Assembly: GCA_021432635.1 (NCBI GenBank)
Contig: MU270029.1
Coordinates: forward strand, 804,575-868,574
Direction: 5' to 3'
DNA: 64,000 nucleotides
From: Thozetella sp. PMI_491
Lineage: Eukaryota > Ascomycota > Sordariomycetes > Chaetosphaeriales > Chaetosphaeriaceae
The notes below the pieces were generated by a model. The model worked only from the letters and a program-made list of their open reading frames with translations. It was not told the DNA's origin and ran no database searches. Both the position numbers and the translations under genes were made by a program. Within the stretch, counting starts at the first letter, position 1; the number at the start of each line of letters is the position of its first letter. Positions 24,106-35,882 of the stretch are shown here, one piece after another.

Positions 24106-24295
24106 TCTTGAAGAATTCACAACTTTTCTCAGCATTCCTACAATCACGATATAATGAAGGTTGTGTAAATGGGCAATCTGAATGCTCTAAGCGCTTTCTG
24201 ACCTGCGCGACGACCCTTATAAACTTCGCTTAGCGAGAAGATCTTGGTTGTTTAGCTGTTTACCTTCTGTCTCAATATTTGTGCGCATGATCGAT

Positions 24296-24384
24296 GGCCC
24301 AAAGTTAAGGTTTCCAAAGCTATGTTAAAATGCACAATGCTATTCAACATTTTAACATAGCTTTGGAAACCTTAACTTTGGGCC
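24296..24384. repeat. Perfect 37-bp inverted repeat (hairpin, 15-nt loop)
   Basis: The left arm 24296-24332 is the exact reverse complement of the right arm 24348-24384, with a 15-base spacer. It lies between the convergent regulator and rhamnosidase genes. The arms show no mismatch, so it is young or maintained. No clear target-site duplication flanks it. It could be a foldback element remnant or act in 3' end formation; the sequence does not decide. Confidence 0.93.
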
Positions 24385-24441
24385 CTGGGCGATTGTGATA
24401 TATCGTAGTTCTCAATAGCAACTGCTCGACAATCTGATGCT

Positions 24442-26980
24442 CTAAACTCCCGCCTTTAGGACCTGCGTCAAAATGAAGTTCGTTCCCCCGTTCACCTGGA
24501 ATGTCGGACCCGTAACGGCTTGTCCGTTGACGGTGAAGTTGGACTGCTCAGCCGGCACCCGCAGAGGGGTGGGCAGGGTCACTGTTCCTGTGGTGTCGGC
24601 CGGCGCATCGACTTCCATGTGTAGCAAGCCAGTGTCGCTGAAGCTCCAAGTAACATTGATGCTCCCGTTCTGAGTGGGTACGGTGCCATTGGCCATCTCA
24701 AGTCCGAGGGTCACCGGGGCAACCACGAATTGCTTCCAGCCCGGCTCAGTCGGCCTCACACCCAAAACATATCTGGTCAGCTCGGCGGTGGGTCCGGCAG
24801 CCCAGCCGTGGCACAAACTCGTCGGAAGCCCAAACCCAGGCCGCCCGTCGGCATCCAGAGTTTCCCAGAACGCACCGGTGTAGTTGACATTTGCTGTATC
24901 TGCCATGGGGCCCCAGAGATTGTGAAGCAATTCGAGAGACGCTTCACTCGCATTGGCAGCCAGGGCAGCGCGCAGATGGTATGCGGATGCATATGGGCTG
25001 ATGTACGGCTGGAAGCCAGCAGCTATCGCGCCGCTTGAGAAGGAATGCGGTCCAACAGGGGTCATGAGGTCAGTTGATAGTGTAGAAAGAAGAGTCTCTG
25101 TAGAGTGGCTAGGATTCTTGTTGACGCCAGCCAAGATGGCGATCGCATTGGAGTCTTGGGCAAATGCAGTCTTGAGGCCCTCAGATATGTAGTAAGCATT
25201 CAGGTCGTCGCTCCACAGCTGGGTGTCGATGGCCTCGCGCAGCTTCTCCAGACGCCCCTGATATACCGTCGAGTCGACGCCACCGTCAGCAAGGACGACC
25301 AAGCTCTCTTGCAGAGCATAGGCGTATAAAACATTGAACTTAGTGACTATGCCGGATTGCGGCGGGTCGTAGTAATTCCAATCTCCACCGAAAGAGGCGT
25401 CAGACAGGTTGAAGAGTCCGTTCTCAAGTGTTTGCGAATCTGCCCAGTCAAGCATCTTCTTCATCTTTGGGGCCCAAGCCGTGGCGAATGCCGCATCGCC
25501 AGTATGCATATACGTTGAAGCGACTGCCGTCAAGAAGTTGAACGAATATCCGATCAAGCCGGTAATGTTCACGTCAATGCCATTCGCCAGAGGCTCTTGC
25601 TGGATCTTGACAGACGGGATAAAGAAGCCCGGCGTTGCCTGGTAGGATCCGAGAAGGTTGAGCGATCCGAGAATGGACTCTACATTGTGAGTACTTGCCA
25701 GCGCAGCTCCACCCGCGACGTCAAGGTCTCCGGTGTAAGCGATACGATCACGCCGAGAACCATCAACAACGACGGCGTTGGGGTTAGTCCCCATGAAGAA
25801 GTCTGGTAGGAAGCTGGAGTCTGTCATGGCATGAGAGTAGATCTCGTCTCCACTAGGCGTTGCCAATGAAAAGTTTTGAAAGACGGCGCGTTGACCAAAG
25901 GACGCGCCAAGACCGGCAGAACCAAAGAATCGCGACGTCTGCGAGAGCTGCAGCACAGGAATGTCGTCAATAGAAACGCTGATATCTGTTACTGCCACGG
26001 TGGCGTGAACAGTGTGCCATGAGTTGAGGGCAACCGTGAGGTTGGACGGTAGTTGGGCTTCATTCAACATCTGGTTAAGCGTCGTGGAGCCTACATAGGC
26101 GGCAATGCGCTTGTTGAGGACGTCACAGGAGATGTAGATACCTGAGTTCAAGGTATCTGACAGGACAGTAAAGCCGAAACCGCCGACGACAGGCTTAACT
26201 TTGAAGTCGACATTGTAATTCAGGAGTTGTGCAGCGGCTGCGCTGCCGACAACCTGCGGGGCGAGACTGTCCACCGAAGCCCCATCCGAAGTGACTTCCC
26301 AAAATTCCGGCGTGCTGTCCTTGGGAATCTCAGTCATCTGAATAGTGCGAGCGCCGACCTCCCAGATAGCATCGAGCTTGCCATCCGCGCTGTGAAAGGA
26401 GCCGGGTAGTTGCGTGATCGGAGTGGTGTCGATTGTCGGACGCACGCCGACATTCCTGAGTTTTAGAACACCAGTGGAGGAAAGATTAAGCTTCTGGTAT
26501 CGAAAAGCACCCTGAATGAGACGGTTTGAGATCTGGCCTGGCCCAGTAACACTGTATCGGTTGACCCGATAAGTATCCATCGCTGCCGCAAGGGGGAGGG
26601 GCCCGTCGGACTGGGAGAATTATTTGATTAGATGGGAACGAACCGCATAGTGGAAAGCGGGCATGATATACCATGTAGACGCCTAATGCAGCACTGCTTT
26701 CCCCGTACGTGATCTCGAAGGTAGAGGTATCTCCATCGGCTGATATAACCTCGAATGCCGGGATGCCTTCCACACTGTGGCTATAATCAAATATCTGGAT
26801 TGCAGGAGAACCGGAAGTTGAGTCCAATGCAATCACGTCGTCCGAAGCGGAAATAAACTCGGGAGAGACGTCGTCATACGTGGCAGCCCGGTAATCCAGT
26901 CGCTGTACGCGCTCTCGAGCCGCTCGACCCTGACTCAGGGGAAGCAGCGCCAGGCTCAGCCATGTGGCCACTGGCAACAT
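24442..26980 (-). CDS. Secreted alpha-L-rhamnosidase, GH78
   Basis: Glycosidase predicted to release terminal L-rhamnose outside the cell. Exons 26980-26672 and 26610-24442 join in phase 0 across a 61-nt intron, giving 825 residues. A signal peptide (MLPVATWLSLALLPLSQGRA) is followed by a beta-domain and the junction block SDGPLPLAAAMDTYRVNRYS. Residues about 215-355 resemble a LamG-like concanavalin module. The catalytic (alpha/alpha)6 barrel starts near residue 380 with SRRDRIAYTGDLDVAG, the counterpart of the DERMGWTGD block of bacterial enzymes. WETLDADGRPGFG and LCHGWAAGPT follow. The C-terminal beta-domain has several N-glycosylation sequons. Its architecture recalls fungal GH78 enzymes that act on rhamnose linked to glucuronate in gum arabic, which would fit the neighbouring GH79; this is recalled from the literature, not tested here. 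Confidence 0.9.
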
Positions 26981-28474
26981 TTCGTCGTTCGGGAGCGAGA
27001 AGGAAAGTGGGAAAGTTTAAGGACAGACTAGAAGAGCGAAAGATGAAGAGAAGATGAGTGACTGTGGCCGAAGAGATCGATTAGAAGGCACGGGTATGGG
27101 GGAATTGTGATGTACTTTTATACCTCCTCAGGTCGGCACTGCCGCACAGGGAAGACGTAATATTGCTGCATTGAGATGTGTGTGTGGCGCCTCATCAGTC
27201 GCAATCTCCATTTAACATCAAAGCCTCATCATAGCTTAACATGCCTCAGCCACTTGGTTCCTAAGAGTTGGGGCCTTGGCTAGGTAGATATATGGGTAAC
27301 CAATATTAGTAATATATACAGGCATCTCTTCAATTTATCTGACCTCTTCATAATGTACGCGGTTGAGATCGTGGAAAGGCATTGTTTCGCTGGTCAATTT
27401 TTGTGACCAACTTCTTTGCACGTATTCTAGAAGGCGATGATGATGAGTTGCCCCGTACAAGGCTCTCTTGGCCTTACTCAAGACGCATATTAGTGACAAG
27501 GGGGTTGAGACTTGGCCTGACACCAGCTCGACCAGGTATAGAGCTCCGGGACGTGTGGATCTGCATGTGCATCTTATTAATGCGGGTCGGCAACCGCTGA
27601 CTCGCACAATAGCATCCCTGAATTACTATTAATCCAGAGCGCCACTCGGAAGAAGTCCGAGGCCTCGTATTCGTCGCTATCGTCGCTTCTAGTGACTTTG
27701 ACCGAGCTAAGCTTTAAAGAAGGCTCGCGTGTTAGGCTGATCGCCAGCACTAGGATACCCTCCCCCCCCTCTCCCCCCCCTCCCCGGGGCGCGCGCAATG
27801 CGAGCCACCTCGGTCGGTATCCGACAGTTTCAGACGGTATTGACAACAGATTGCTAGTGATCCTAGGAAAGATTCCTACCCAAAAGATGTCACATACAGG
27901 GATGGTGCCCCCGTGAAAACCCTTCACGTCAACACAGACTACTATAGACTGCTATCTTAGCTAGGCGAACGTGATAACCCCAGTACCAAATAGGAGGATT
28001 GCCGTATTGTAGAACCTTAGATAGAGGCTATTATAATATCGGTCGAGAGCCTTATTAGAATAAATAAGTGCTTTCTTCTCTATATCTATTGTAAGCTCTT
28101 GTTGATTAGACGGTATGTAGGTAAAAGTTTAAGTGGGAAGATATTCATAATATCGAAGTGATGGGGAAACTGTGGCTGGTTTTCATGCTCCTGCTTCGCT
28201 GCACTCTAGCACCAAAGCCCCTAGTGATGTTGGTGTCTACGCCATTTCGAGTTAGAAGCTTCCATTCAGCCCGCCCCACCTGGGTGATACAACCCGAGAA
28301 ATCCGACGTCACATTCGTATTCGTCGGCAGCAAATCCACTGGAGATGATCTAAGTGGGACAAGAAGACAGAACACGGCATCATGGGATCTTAAATTGCTA
28401 TAAAGCAGTCGTTTCTAAATGCCAGATGTAAACCCCCTCAGAGAATCTTGCTTAGTTTTCTCAGCCTGGCCAAG
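26981..28474. other. Intergenic region between GH78 and P450
   Basis: About 1.5 kb between the divergent rhamnosidase and P450 genes. It contains a C-rich run at about 27760-27785 and AT-rich sequence around 27960-28140. A 76-codon minus-strand frame near 28145-28375 has no recognisable homology. No gene is supported. Confidence 0.5.
27115..27122 (-). promoter_or_regulatory. TATA box of the secreted GH78 gene
   Basis: TATAAAAG on the minus strand, 135 bases upstream of the rhamnosidase ATG. It is an exact consensus match at a plausible distance for a fungal core promoter. Confidence 0.5.
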
Positions 28475-30393
28475 ATGGGTATCCTGTTGGCTTTGCCCGC
28501 GCCATCGATTTGGCTCTCTGGGCTTACACTCCTAACTTCGATGGTTTGTGGTTCTGCTTCCTGATTACCACAACCGTGTTGAAAAGCGCTCACTAAGCAG
28601 ATCCTAGGCAATATTATATGTCATTGTACAGATTATTTACAATATTTTCTTTCATCCTCTCCGTTCATATCCTGGCCCATATACTCGGGCTGCTAGCCGC
28701 TTGCCCTACACCATCTCCATCTTCCGCGGTGATGTGACGCACAAGGTCAAGGAACTCCACGACAAGTTCGGCCCAGTCGTCCGAATAGCACCAGACTCGC
28801 TCTCCTACACCTGCAGCCAAGCGTGGACGGGTCAGCAGCTCTACTAGAGGCGACGATTACAGGTGCCATTCAGCTGATCCCCATGCCTGGCAGATATCTA
28901 TGGGCTCAAGCAGTCTGACAAAAGGGGGAATCTCCCCAAGGACCCCAAGTTCTACCTCAAGCCGCCTGGATGTATAGATACCATAGTGAGTTCTTATTCC
29001 ATATTTGGGAGCAATGTACTACGACTGACCTCTGTTGAGTCGACTGCCGATGATGCTAATCATCGGCGGCTCCGTCGACTCCAAGCTCACGCCTTTTCCG
29101 AAAAGGCGCTTGCGATGCAGGAGTCGTATTTACAACAGCACACGGACCAACTCATTTCTCGCCTCCGACACGAAGCACACCAGTCCAAGGGCGTTGTCGA
29201 TTTTGTGAAATGGGTCAACCTTTTAACTACAGACTTGATCGGTGACTTGTCGTTCGGGGAATCCTTCGGAGGATTGAACTCAGGAAAGCTGCATCCATGG
29301 CTGGAGGACTTGTTCACAACATTGAAAACTTTTACTTTCATACGCGAGATTCTTCGTCTCCCCTCATTCATTGTCAATTTTGCAATGGCTTGCATTCCGA
29401 AGGAGATGCTGGAGCATCGAAAAGAGGCCGTTTCCTTTGGTGCCGAAGCCGCCCACCGTAGGATCGCACGAGGCTCGGACAAGCCCGACTTTATGTCGTA
29501 TATTTTGAAACATGAAGGAGATGAAAGTAGAGGGTCAGTTGGTTATCATGCCATATGAGTTATCAAACTCATAATCCTTGCTAATGCCTGCGCAGAATGT
29601 CGCAAGCCGAGATTGAGATGGCGGCCATAACGTTTATCGTTGCAGGAAGTGAGACCAGTGAGTGAATATCTGCCGCGTTCGGACGGTGTCTCTTCCAGAA
29701 CAGGCCACAATAACAGTGAACCAGCTGCCACTGCGGTCTCCGGCACAATTTATCTTCTTCTCTGCAATCCTTCCGTCTTGTTAAAGCTGGCATCTATCAT
29801 CAGATCGGACTTTTCCTCACTATCGGACCTTACAAACGTTAAACTACAACAGCATGAATACCTTGATGCTACACTTAAAGAGGGCCTCCGCTTGTATCCT
29901 CCAGCTCCAGACACTCTATTCCGCGCCACGACCCAGGAGAGCGCCATCGTAGCTGGACGGGTAGTACCGCGGCGTACGAGTTTGACGATGAACATCTGGG
30001 CCGCTAATAGGGACCCCGCCAACTTTCACAGGCCTCTCGAGTTCATCCCTGAGCGTTGGATGAAGAATGCACCGCCAGAGTTCCACAATGACGATAAAGC
30101 AGTTTTCAAGCCCTTTAGTCTCGGCCCAAGAGATTGCATTGGGAAGAAGTGAGTTTTGCGCCCGATATTTCTGCGTCTCGTTAGACAACACAACTGGGGA
30201 GGAAACTGACACTGACCTATCTGAGGGCAGTCTTGCATGGGCCGAGATGCGCATGATTCTGGGGAAGCTCATCTGGTCCTTTGATTTTCTCTCTCTGGCA
30301 GAGGACAGCGCGAAATGGATTGAACGGCAGAAGATATATAGCCTGTGGGAGAAACGGCCTCTAAACGTCAAGATTGCCCTGCGAGACTATTGA
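28475..30393 (+). CDS. Cytochrome P450 (CYP65-like)
   Basis: Microsomal haem monooxygenase of 500 residues. Seven exons, 28475-28543, 28632-28830, 28894-28985, 29040-29533, 29596-29657, 29725-30148 and 30231-30393, all join in consistent phases, so the gene looks intact although its frames seem broken at first sight. Exon 1 is the membrane anchor (MGILLALPAPSIWLSGLTLL). The proline-rich hinge reads FFHPLRSYPGP. The C-helix block is HRRLRRLQAHAFSEKAL. The I-helix oxygen motif is AGSETT, the K-helix ExxR is EGLR, the PERW block is FIPERW, and the haem loop is FSLGPRDCIGKNLA with the ligand Cys. Overall it resembles the isotrichodermin C-15 hydroxylase type (CYP65). It lies between the two GH78 genes, which suggests oxidation of an aglycone released by them; that role is inferred. 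Confidence 0.9.
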
Positions 30394-30728
30394 GCAATCT
30401 ATCATAGCCACTAGTTAGTCATGGCCACTCTCCACTACAGCGGGGTGCTCGTCCGTTATATTGGGGTGCTCGATAGCCGGGCCCTTATATAAAGGCTCAC
30501 TGGTCAAACCTTGCGATACTATCTTCTACTAAACCTCAAAATTGTAGATGCAAAAGAAAAGTCTATTCTTAAGTATATATTAGACCTAAATATACGTTCT
30601 TTCCCCCCTAAATGACCTTCCTGGAAGATACCGCCAACCAGCTTCTACACGAATCTAGTGTGCCTAGCTTCTGTCTTCTTCCTTTCGACCTTTGGAGATA
30701 ACGAAATGAACTGGACTGGCCACTGATA
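30394..30728. other. Convergent 3' intergenic region
   Basis: 335 bases between the convergent P450 and the bacterial-type GH78, presumably 3' untranslated sequence. Nothing else was seen. Confidence 0.5.
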
Positions 30729-33431
30729 CTACCTCTCATATCGAGCGCTAAATGACCATTTACCTGACCCAACAACCTCAGTCTTCGGCCCGGAGGCGCC
30801 AGGGAGAATCACCTCCATGGTCGTTGTCGGTGGGACGACGACGTCAATTTGAAGCTCGAAGGCACCCTTTTCGTTCAAATTCTCCTTCAATGCCCAAGAG
30901 CTTGAAACAAGACCATAAGGCGTCAAATGCTGCGTTGTCGCCCACGTCAATTCGCCACCCATCTCAGGCCGGACCCTCGTTCTCTTCCAACCAGGCTCCA
31001 GCTGCTGAAGACCCGCAACTCGCTCAACCATGAACTTAGCTATCGCACCATATGCATAGTGGTTGAAACTCGTCATCTCTCCAGGGTTAATTGATCCATC
31101 GGGTAACATACTATCCCATCGCTCCCATATGGTCGTTGCGTCCATCGTGATGGGGTAGAGCCAGGAGGGACAGGATTGGTTCAGCAGCATCGCATAAGCG
31201 ATATCATTATGCCCAGTTTTGACGAGAGCTTCGCAGATAAAAGGCGTACCTGCGAACCCAGTACCGACCCGGAATCGATTACAGCGAGCAATCTCAGCCA
31301 GCCGATTGCCAGCATGCGCAACCTGGTGTGGCCGAAGAAGGTCGAAGCAGATACCAAGGGCATAAGCTGTCTGCGTATCCGACACGAGAAGGCCATTCAG
31401 CGACACGTACTCGGCAGCAAATTCGAGACGTGCTCTGGCAGCTTCTGAGTTTAAACGCGCAGCATCGTCAGCTTGGCCTAATATCTCCGCAATGCGGGCG
31501 GTGATATCGAGACTATGGATCAAGTAGGCGTTGGCAACCAGCGATGGGTCCGTAGTCGCCTTCATAGGCTCTTCAGGAGGAGCACTTGGGTCCAACCAGT
31601 CCTATTCATTGTCAGCGGCCAAGTTTTGTTCCATTCGTAGACCGTCACTGACAGCAAATTGAAATATATCTGGATCCCACAAATGTATGCTACCTCTCTT
31701 GTTCTTGGGGATGTTAGCCAGCCACGCTAGCATTGAAGTGTACTGCTGTGACAGGATGGCAGGGTCTGCTGTTTCTTCCCACAGAGCCCAGGGAGCGAGA
31801 ACTGTGACATCATGTGGTTTGCCCCATGTTTTGTGGGACTTGAGATTGTTGGGAGAGACTACAGGTGGAGTGCCTCCCATTTGCTGCTGATCGTACCACA
31901 GATCCTTGAGCCAGTCTCGAAGGATGGAATAGCAACCATAGATGTAGTTTGCGGTAGGGGAAAACACGGCGAGATCGCCGGTCCACCCCATGCGCTCGTC
32001 GCGCTGTGGGCAATCGGTGGGGATGGACAAGAAATTGCCTCTCATGCTCCAGCGAACGTTGCTGAAGAGCTTATTGAGTCCCTCATGAGAACAAGCCCAG
32101 GTTCCTCGTTCTTCCATGTCGGTGTAGCAGACAACTGCTTCTACAGCTTCGAGCAAGTTTCCAGCCGTGGATGGCCAGTCATCGATTTGTACATATCGGA
32201 AGCCATGAAATGTGAATCGAGGCTCGTACCTCTCAGCCTCTTCGTCACCTTTGAGGGTATACATATCCTGGGCCTTGCAAAACCGGAGTGGCCGTGTTCC
32301 TAACTCATTTGCCTCAAGGACTTCGGCGTGCGTGAGAGTTACGGTAACTCCTCGTGGCCCTTTGACGGCCTTGATACGGACATAGCCGACTAAATTCTGT
32401 CCAAAGTCGAGGATAGTCTTTCCAGAAGGTGTTATGATAAGCTGGATGGGCTTGCTGGTTTCGATTCGACGTACAGGCTCAGAATACCCGGCTGTGAGCT
32501 CAATCGATTCTGCGAGCATTGGCAGAACCTGTGCACATACCCATTCGCCGGAAGCATCACCAGGGCTCGACCACCCCGGAACTTCTGCTCTGGCGTCATA
32601 TTTCTCTCCGTCATAAATTTCTGCAAGACGAGTAGGCCCTTGAACCACGGACCAAGTGTTATCGGTATGAATGACCTGTACGGTGCCGTCCTGTAGTTTA
32701 ACCTCGAGCTGTGCAAGAAGAGTTGTGCGGGAGCCCCATGTATTGCGCTTTCCGCCGCCAAACCCTATTCGCCCTTTGAACCAGCCTTCTGCGACACGAA
32801 CTCCGAGGCAGTTCTCACCGGTACAGAGGAGTTGGGCGACGTCGTAAGTCTGGTAAGTCAACCGTGCATCGTACGAAGACCAGCCAGGAGCCAAGAAATA
32901 ATTTCCGATTCGCTTGCCGTTTAGCTCGGCCTCATAAAGTCCTTGCGCGGTAATATAAAGCCTTGCTGACTGAATATTGGAACTGATGTTGAATGTTTTC
33001 CGGAACAGATCTTCTGGCAGAGGCTTGTCTGTCTCCTCTGCCCACGGAGCCGAGATGAGTTGACTGCTCCACTCCTTTCTCTCGAGAAGGCCAGCTTCTA
33101 TAGTTGCAGGCTCACTCCAGGCCGTATGTTGTGTCTTCCCCTTTCCCAAGACTCTGACGCGGGCTGCGTATCGCTCGCGAGACCGAATCGGTTCCTCGCG
33201 GGGCCAAAGGACAAGATATGTATCGATAGAAACCTTCTTTTCGCAACATACGTCTTGTACCTGGCCATCCGAGGAAATTTTGCTCAGCTTAACCTCGTAC
33301 TCTTCTTGCTCGAAGTGATCAGGCGCATTTTTAAAACGCCATGAGAGGCGAGGCGTGGTCTCGTGTACTCCCAATGTATCTTTGGTACGGTAGTGCTCGA
33401 AATGCACATCGATAACTTTGAGAGCTGCCAT
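30729..33431 (-). CDS. Alpha-L-rhamnosidase, GH78 (bacterial type, no signal peptide)
   Basis: Glycosidase of 883 residues that releases alpha-L-rhamnose, probably inside the cell, since no signal peptide is visible from ATG 33431 (MAALKVIDVHFEHYRTKD). Exons are 33431-31653 and 31601-30729. The 51-nt intron is a multiple of three and contains an in-frame TAG, so retention would truncate the protein; splicing yields PDIFQFA-DWLDPSAPP, the conserved GDWLDP-like site. Domain order is an N-terminal Fn3-like region, a rhamnose-binding beta-domain (GNYFLAPGWSSYDARLTYQT), the catalytic barrel with DCPQRDERMGWTGD at about residues 473-486 (the general acid region), and a C-terminal beta-domain. It is divergent from the MFS transporter with 607 bases between them. 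That pairing fits uptake of a rhamnosylated oligosaccharide followed by cytosolic cleavage, an inference. Confidence 0.93.
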
Positions 33432-34038
33432 GACGATGATAGAGGAAGCCAAGAACAGCAGTTGACGATCTGAAGTCTTAGAGGAGACAGAGGAAGCCTT
33501 AGAAGCGATGTCATCGGGTTAGTATGTCCGGCCGAGCCATGAACCCATGACCTTCAGGGCTTCGGATGCGACGGGGGGGCCGTCAGGAACGAGCCCGGAG
33601 GCGAGGCCGACTTGTGTTACCCCGGAGCCCCATATTGGCATCGGGCATTGTTACGCCGGAAGGAGCGACTCAGAAGCATGTGGCTTATGTATTGCGTTGG
33701 CACTGCTCTACTCCACAGTGCCTATTAGCGTCCGAGGAACTAGCAAGGATTATGCAAAGCTCTTGCACCACCCCCGTCGCTCCCCGCATCAACTGAGGCC
33801 GAAGACTGTTAATTCAATGAATGAGCCTTCGGAGTAGCATTGGTCCAAGGGTGGTTCGCTAGGTATTCCGCATCTTTCCCACCAGTCACCTGGGGGACGA
33901 GCTTCGAGCTGAGCCGATGCCATCCACGTCGAAAACGTATATAGTGGATATGCTCGCCCTTGTGTTCTCTTCTCTCTCGCATTTTACACAAGGTTCAGAA
34001 ATAACAGTGTCAATTGAACTTCATATCACATCACCGCG
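33432..34038. promoter_or_regulatory. Divergent promoter of GH78 and MFS genes
   Basis: 607 bases shared by the cytosolic rhamnosidase and the transporter. It has a CGG-N5-CCG inverted pair at 33572-33582, the same spacing as in the SDR/regulator promoter. A GTATATAG TATA-like element lies at 33937-33944, about 95 bases before the transporter ATG. Joint regulation is plausible but unproven. Confidence 0.35.
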
Positions 34039-35882
34039 ATGGGTCACAGTCCTACCGATCATCAACCCGCTGTTGTAGCGAATGAGTACGCGCAGCCGGA
34101 CAAGGAACACGGCATAAACTCGGAAGAGCTGGCTCTGGGTGCCGCTGCTCAAGGCCAAGGCATCTCTGGATTCGAGAGTCTGACGTGGTGGGAAACAGTC
34201 AAAGCTTTCAAAGTCACCGCTGCAATCTGCTTTGCAGTCACCTTCAGCGCGGCCACCGATGGCTACCAGATTGGGTAGGTCCCTCGTGTTCTTGATACGA
34301 GAAATTACTCTGCGGCTTTTCTCCCCCTTTCCAATGATGCAGATGCTAACTATCTTGCTAGCATTAACGGCAATATCATTGCCAACCCAGGCTTTGTGAG
34401 ACAATTCGCTACAAACCTCGACGCCCAAGGCGAGCCCTACCTCACCTCGCCTATACTTGCTGGCTGGAGCTCGATCCAATCAGTTGGACAGATCATCGGC
34501 ATGACGCATCTGACCTTCATCTCCGATCGGTTCGGCCGAAAGGTTGCCATGTACTGGTATTGGCTCATTCTGGCCAGCAGCGTCCTTGCCGAGAGTTTGG
34601 CTCGGAGGTGGGAAGTTTGGCTTATTGCCAAGCTCTTGGCTGGAATCGGCGTTGGATGCTTGCAGTCGACGATCCCGACCTATGTCACAGAGGTGGCGCC
34701 TGTTCGCATTCGTGGTGCCCTCCTCATGTGCTATAGCCTTTGGCTCGCAATCGGTCTGTTTATGGCACCAATAGCCTTGCAAGTTCTCTCCCAGAGTGAC
34801 CAGTATGACTATCTAACACCAATTTACACACAATGGTCTCAGATTGGCCTGATGCTGTTGGTGTATTTGGTTATTCCCGAGTCGCCTGCCTGGTGCATCG
34901 CCAAGGGAAAGCATGACCAGGCTAAGAAAGCACTTCGGTATCTCAACCACGGCGTCAAAGATTACGACGTCAATCAGCATTTCCAGTTAATCAGCTTAAA
35001 CCTAGACCACGAGCGCACTGTTGCAGCAGAACAGCGTCGCGAAACGTGGTACGCTATTTTCCGAGGCACAGATGGGCTTCGAACCCTGATCTCGCTGTGG
35101 ACTTTAATGTCCCAACAGTTCATTGGCTTGACCCTCTTTGGGACATATGCCAGTTACTTCTTTCAGCAAGCTGGTATTTCAAACCCCTTTAAAGTTACTT
35201 GCATTACTTCGGGAATAAACGTTGCGGCTGGAATCTTCCTCGTCTTAAGCGCAGACGGGCTGGGTCGTCGTCGGCTATCTTGCAGCGGCACCACTCTATC
35301 TTGGCTTTCAACTGTGGTGATTGGTATCCTTGGTGTCGTGCCAGAAGTTCACGCGACCAATTACATTCTGGTGCTTTTCGCAGTACTTTGGAGTAAGCTG
35401 TTCCACCCTCGGACGACATTTAAATGACCTTCATACTTACAATGCGTTCTGCAGACATCGGAATCGTAGCAAACTCCGCAACAGGTTGGGGCTTCATCGG
35501 TGAGATATCATCTCAGCGCCTACGGCCATATACCGCTGGATTCGCCGCCGCTTCTACATGTGTAGCGGGTATTATTATGAATGTTTTGACCCCCTACATG
35601 GTGAATTCCAACCAGTGGAACTGGGGCCTTAAAACCGGCTGGTTCTATGCCGGAATTGGCTTGCCGTTTACCGCTGCTATGTGGTTCCTGATTCCGGAAA
35701 CGTCGAAGTGTGTGAACCCCATTCTATTTAGCTATAACGTGAGCCTAACAAACTTATATAGTCGATCTCCTGCCGAACTGGACGAGTTATTTCAGAGAAA
35801 GGTCCGCCCGTGGCAATTCCACAAAACGAAGACTGCCACGCAGCGCATTCTGGAGGAGGAGAAAACCAAGCCCCTAATCTAA
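34039..35882 (+). CDS. MFS sugar transporter
   Basis: Plasma-membrane proton-coupled sugar porter of about 546 residues. Exons are 34039-34274, 34362-35392, 35455-35707 and 35762-35882, all in phase. The last intron (54 nt) is a multiple of three; removing it restores the usual IPETSNRSPAELDELF. Family marks are GYQIGINGNIIANPGF in TM1, the loop 2-3 signature DRFGRK, IGVGCLQSTIPTYVTEVAP with RIRGA, the PESPAW block after TM6, and DGLGRRR. The N-terminal tail of about 60 residues is hydrophilic, as in alpha-glucoside or maltose permease relatives. It is paired head to head with the cytosolic rhamnosidase, so the cargo may be L-rhamnose or a rhamnosylated oligosaccharide. The sequence alone cannot define specificity. 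Confidence 0.9.

Noticed and set aside
28145-28375. 76-codon minus-strand frame upstream of the P450
   Set aside because: No domain, no splice partners and no convincing start context.
31602-31604. In-frame TAG that would make the second GH78 a pseudogene
   Set aside because: It lies in a 51-nt intron with proper GT..AG ends and a CTGAC branch site; removal restores a conserved DWLDP block.
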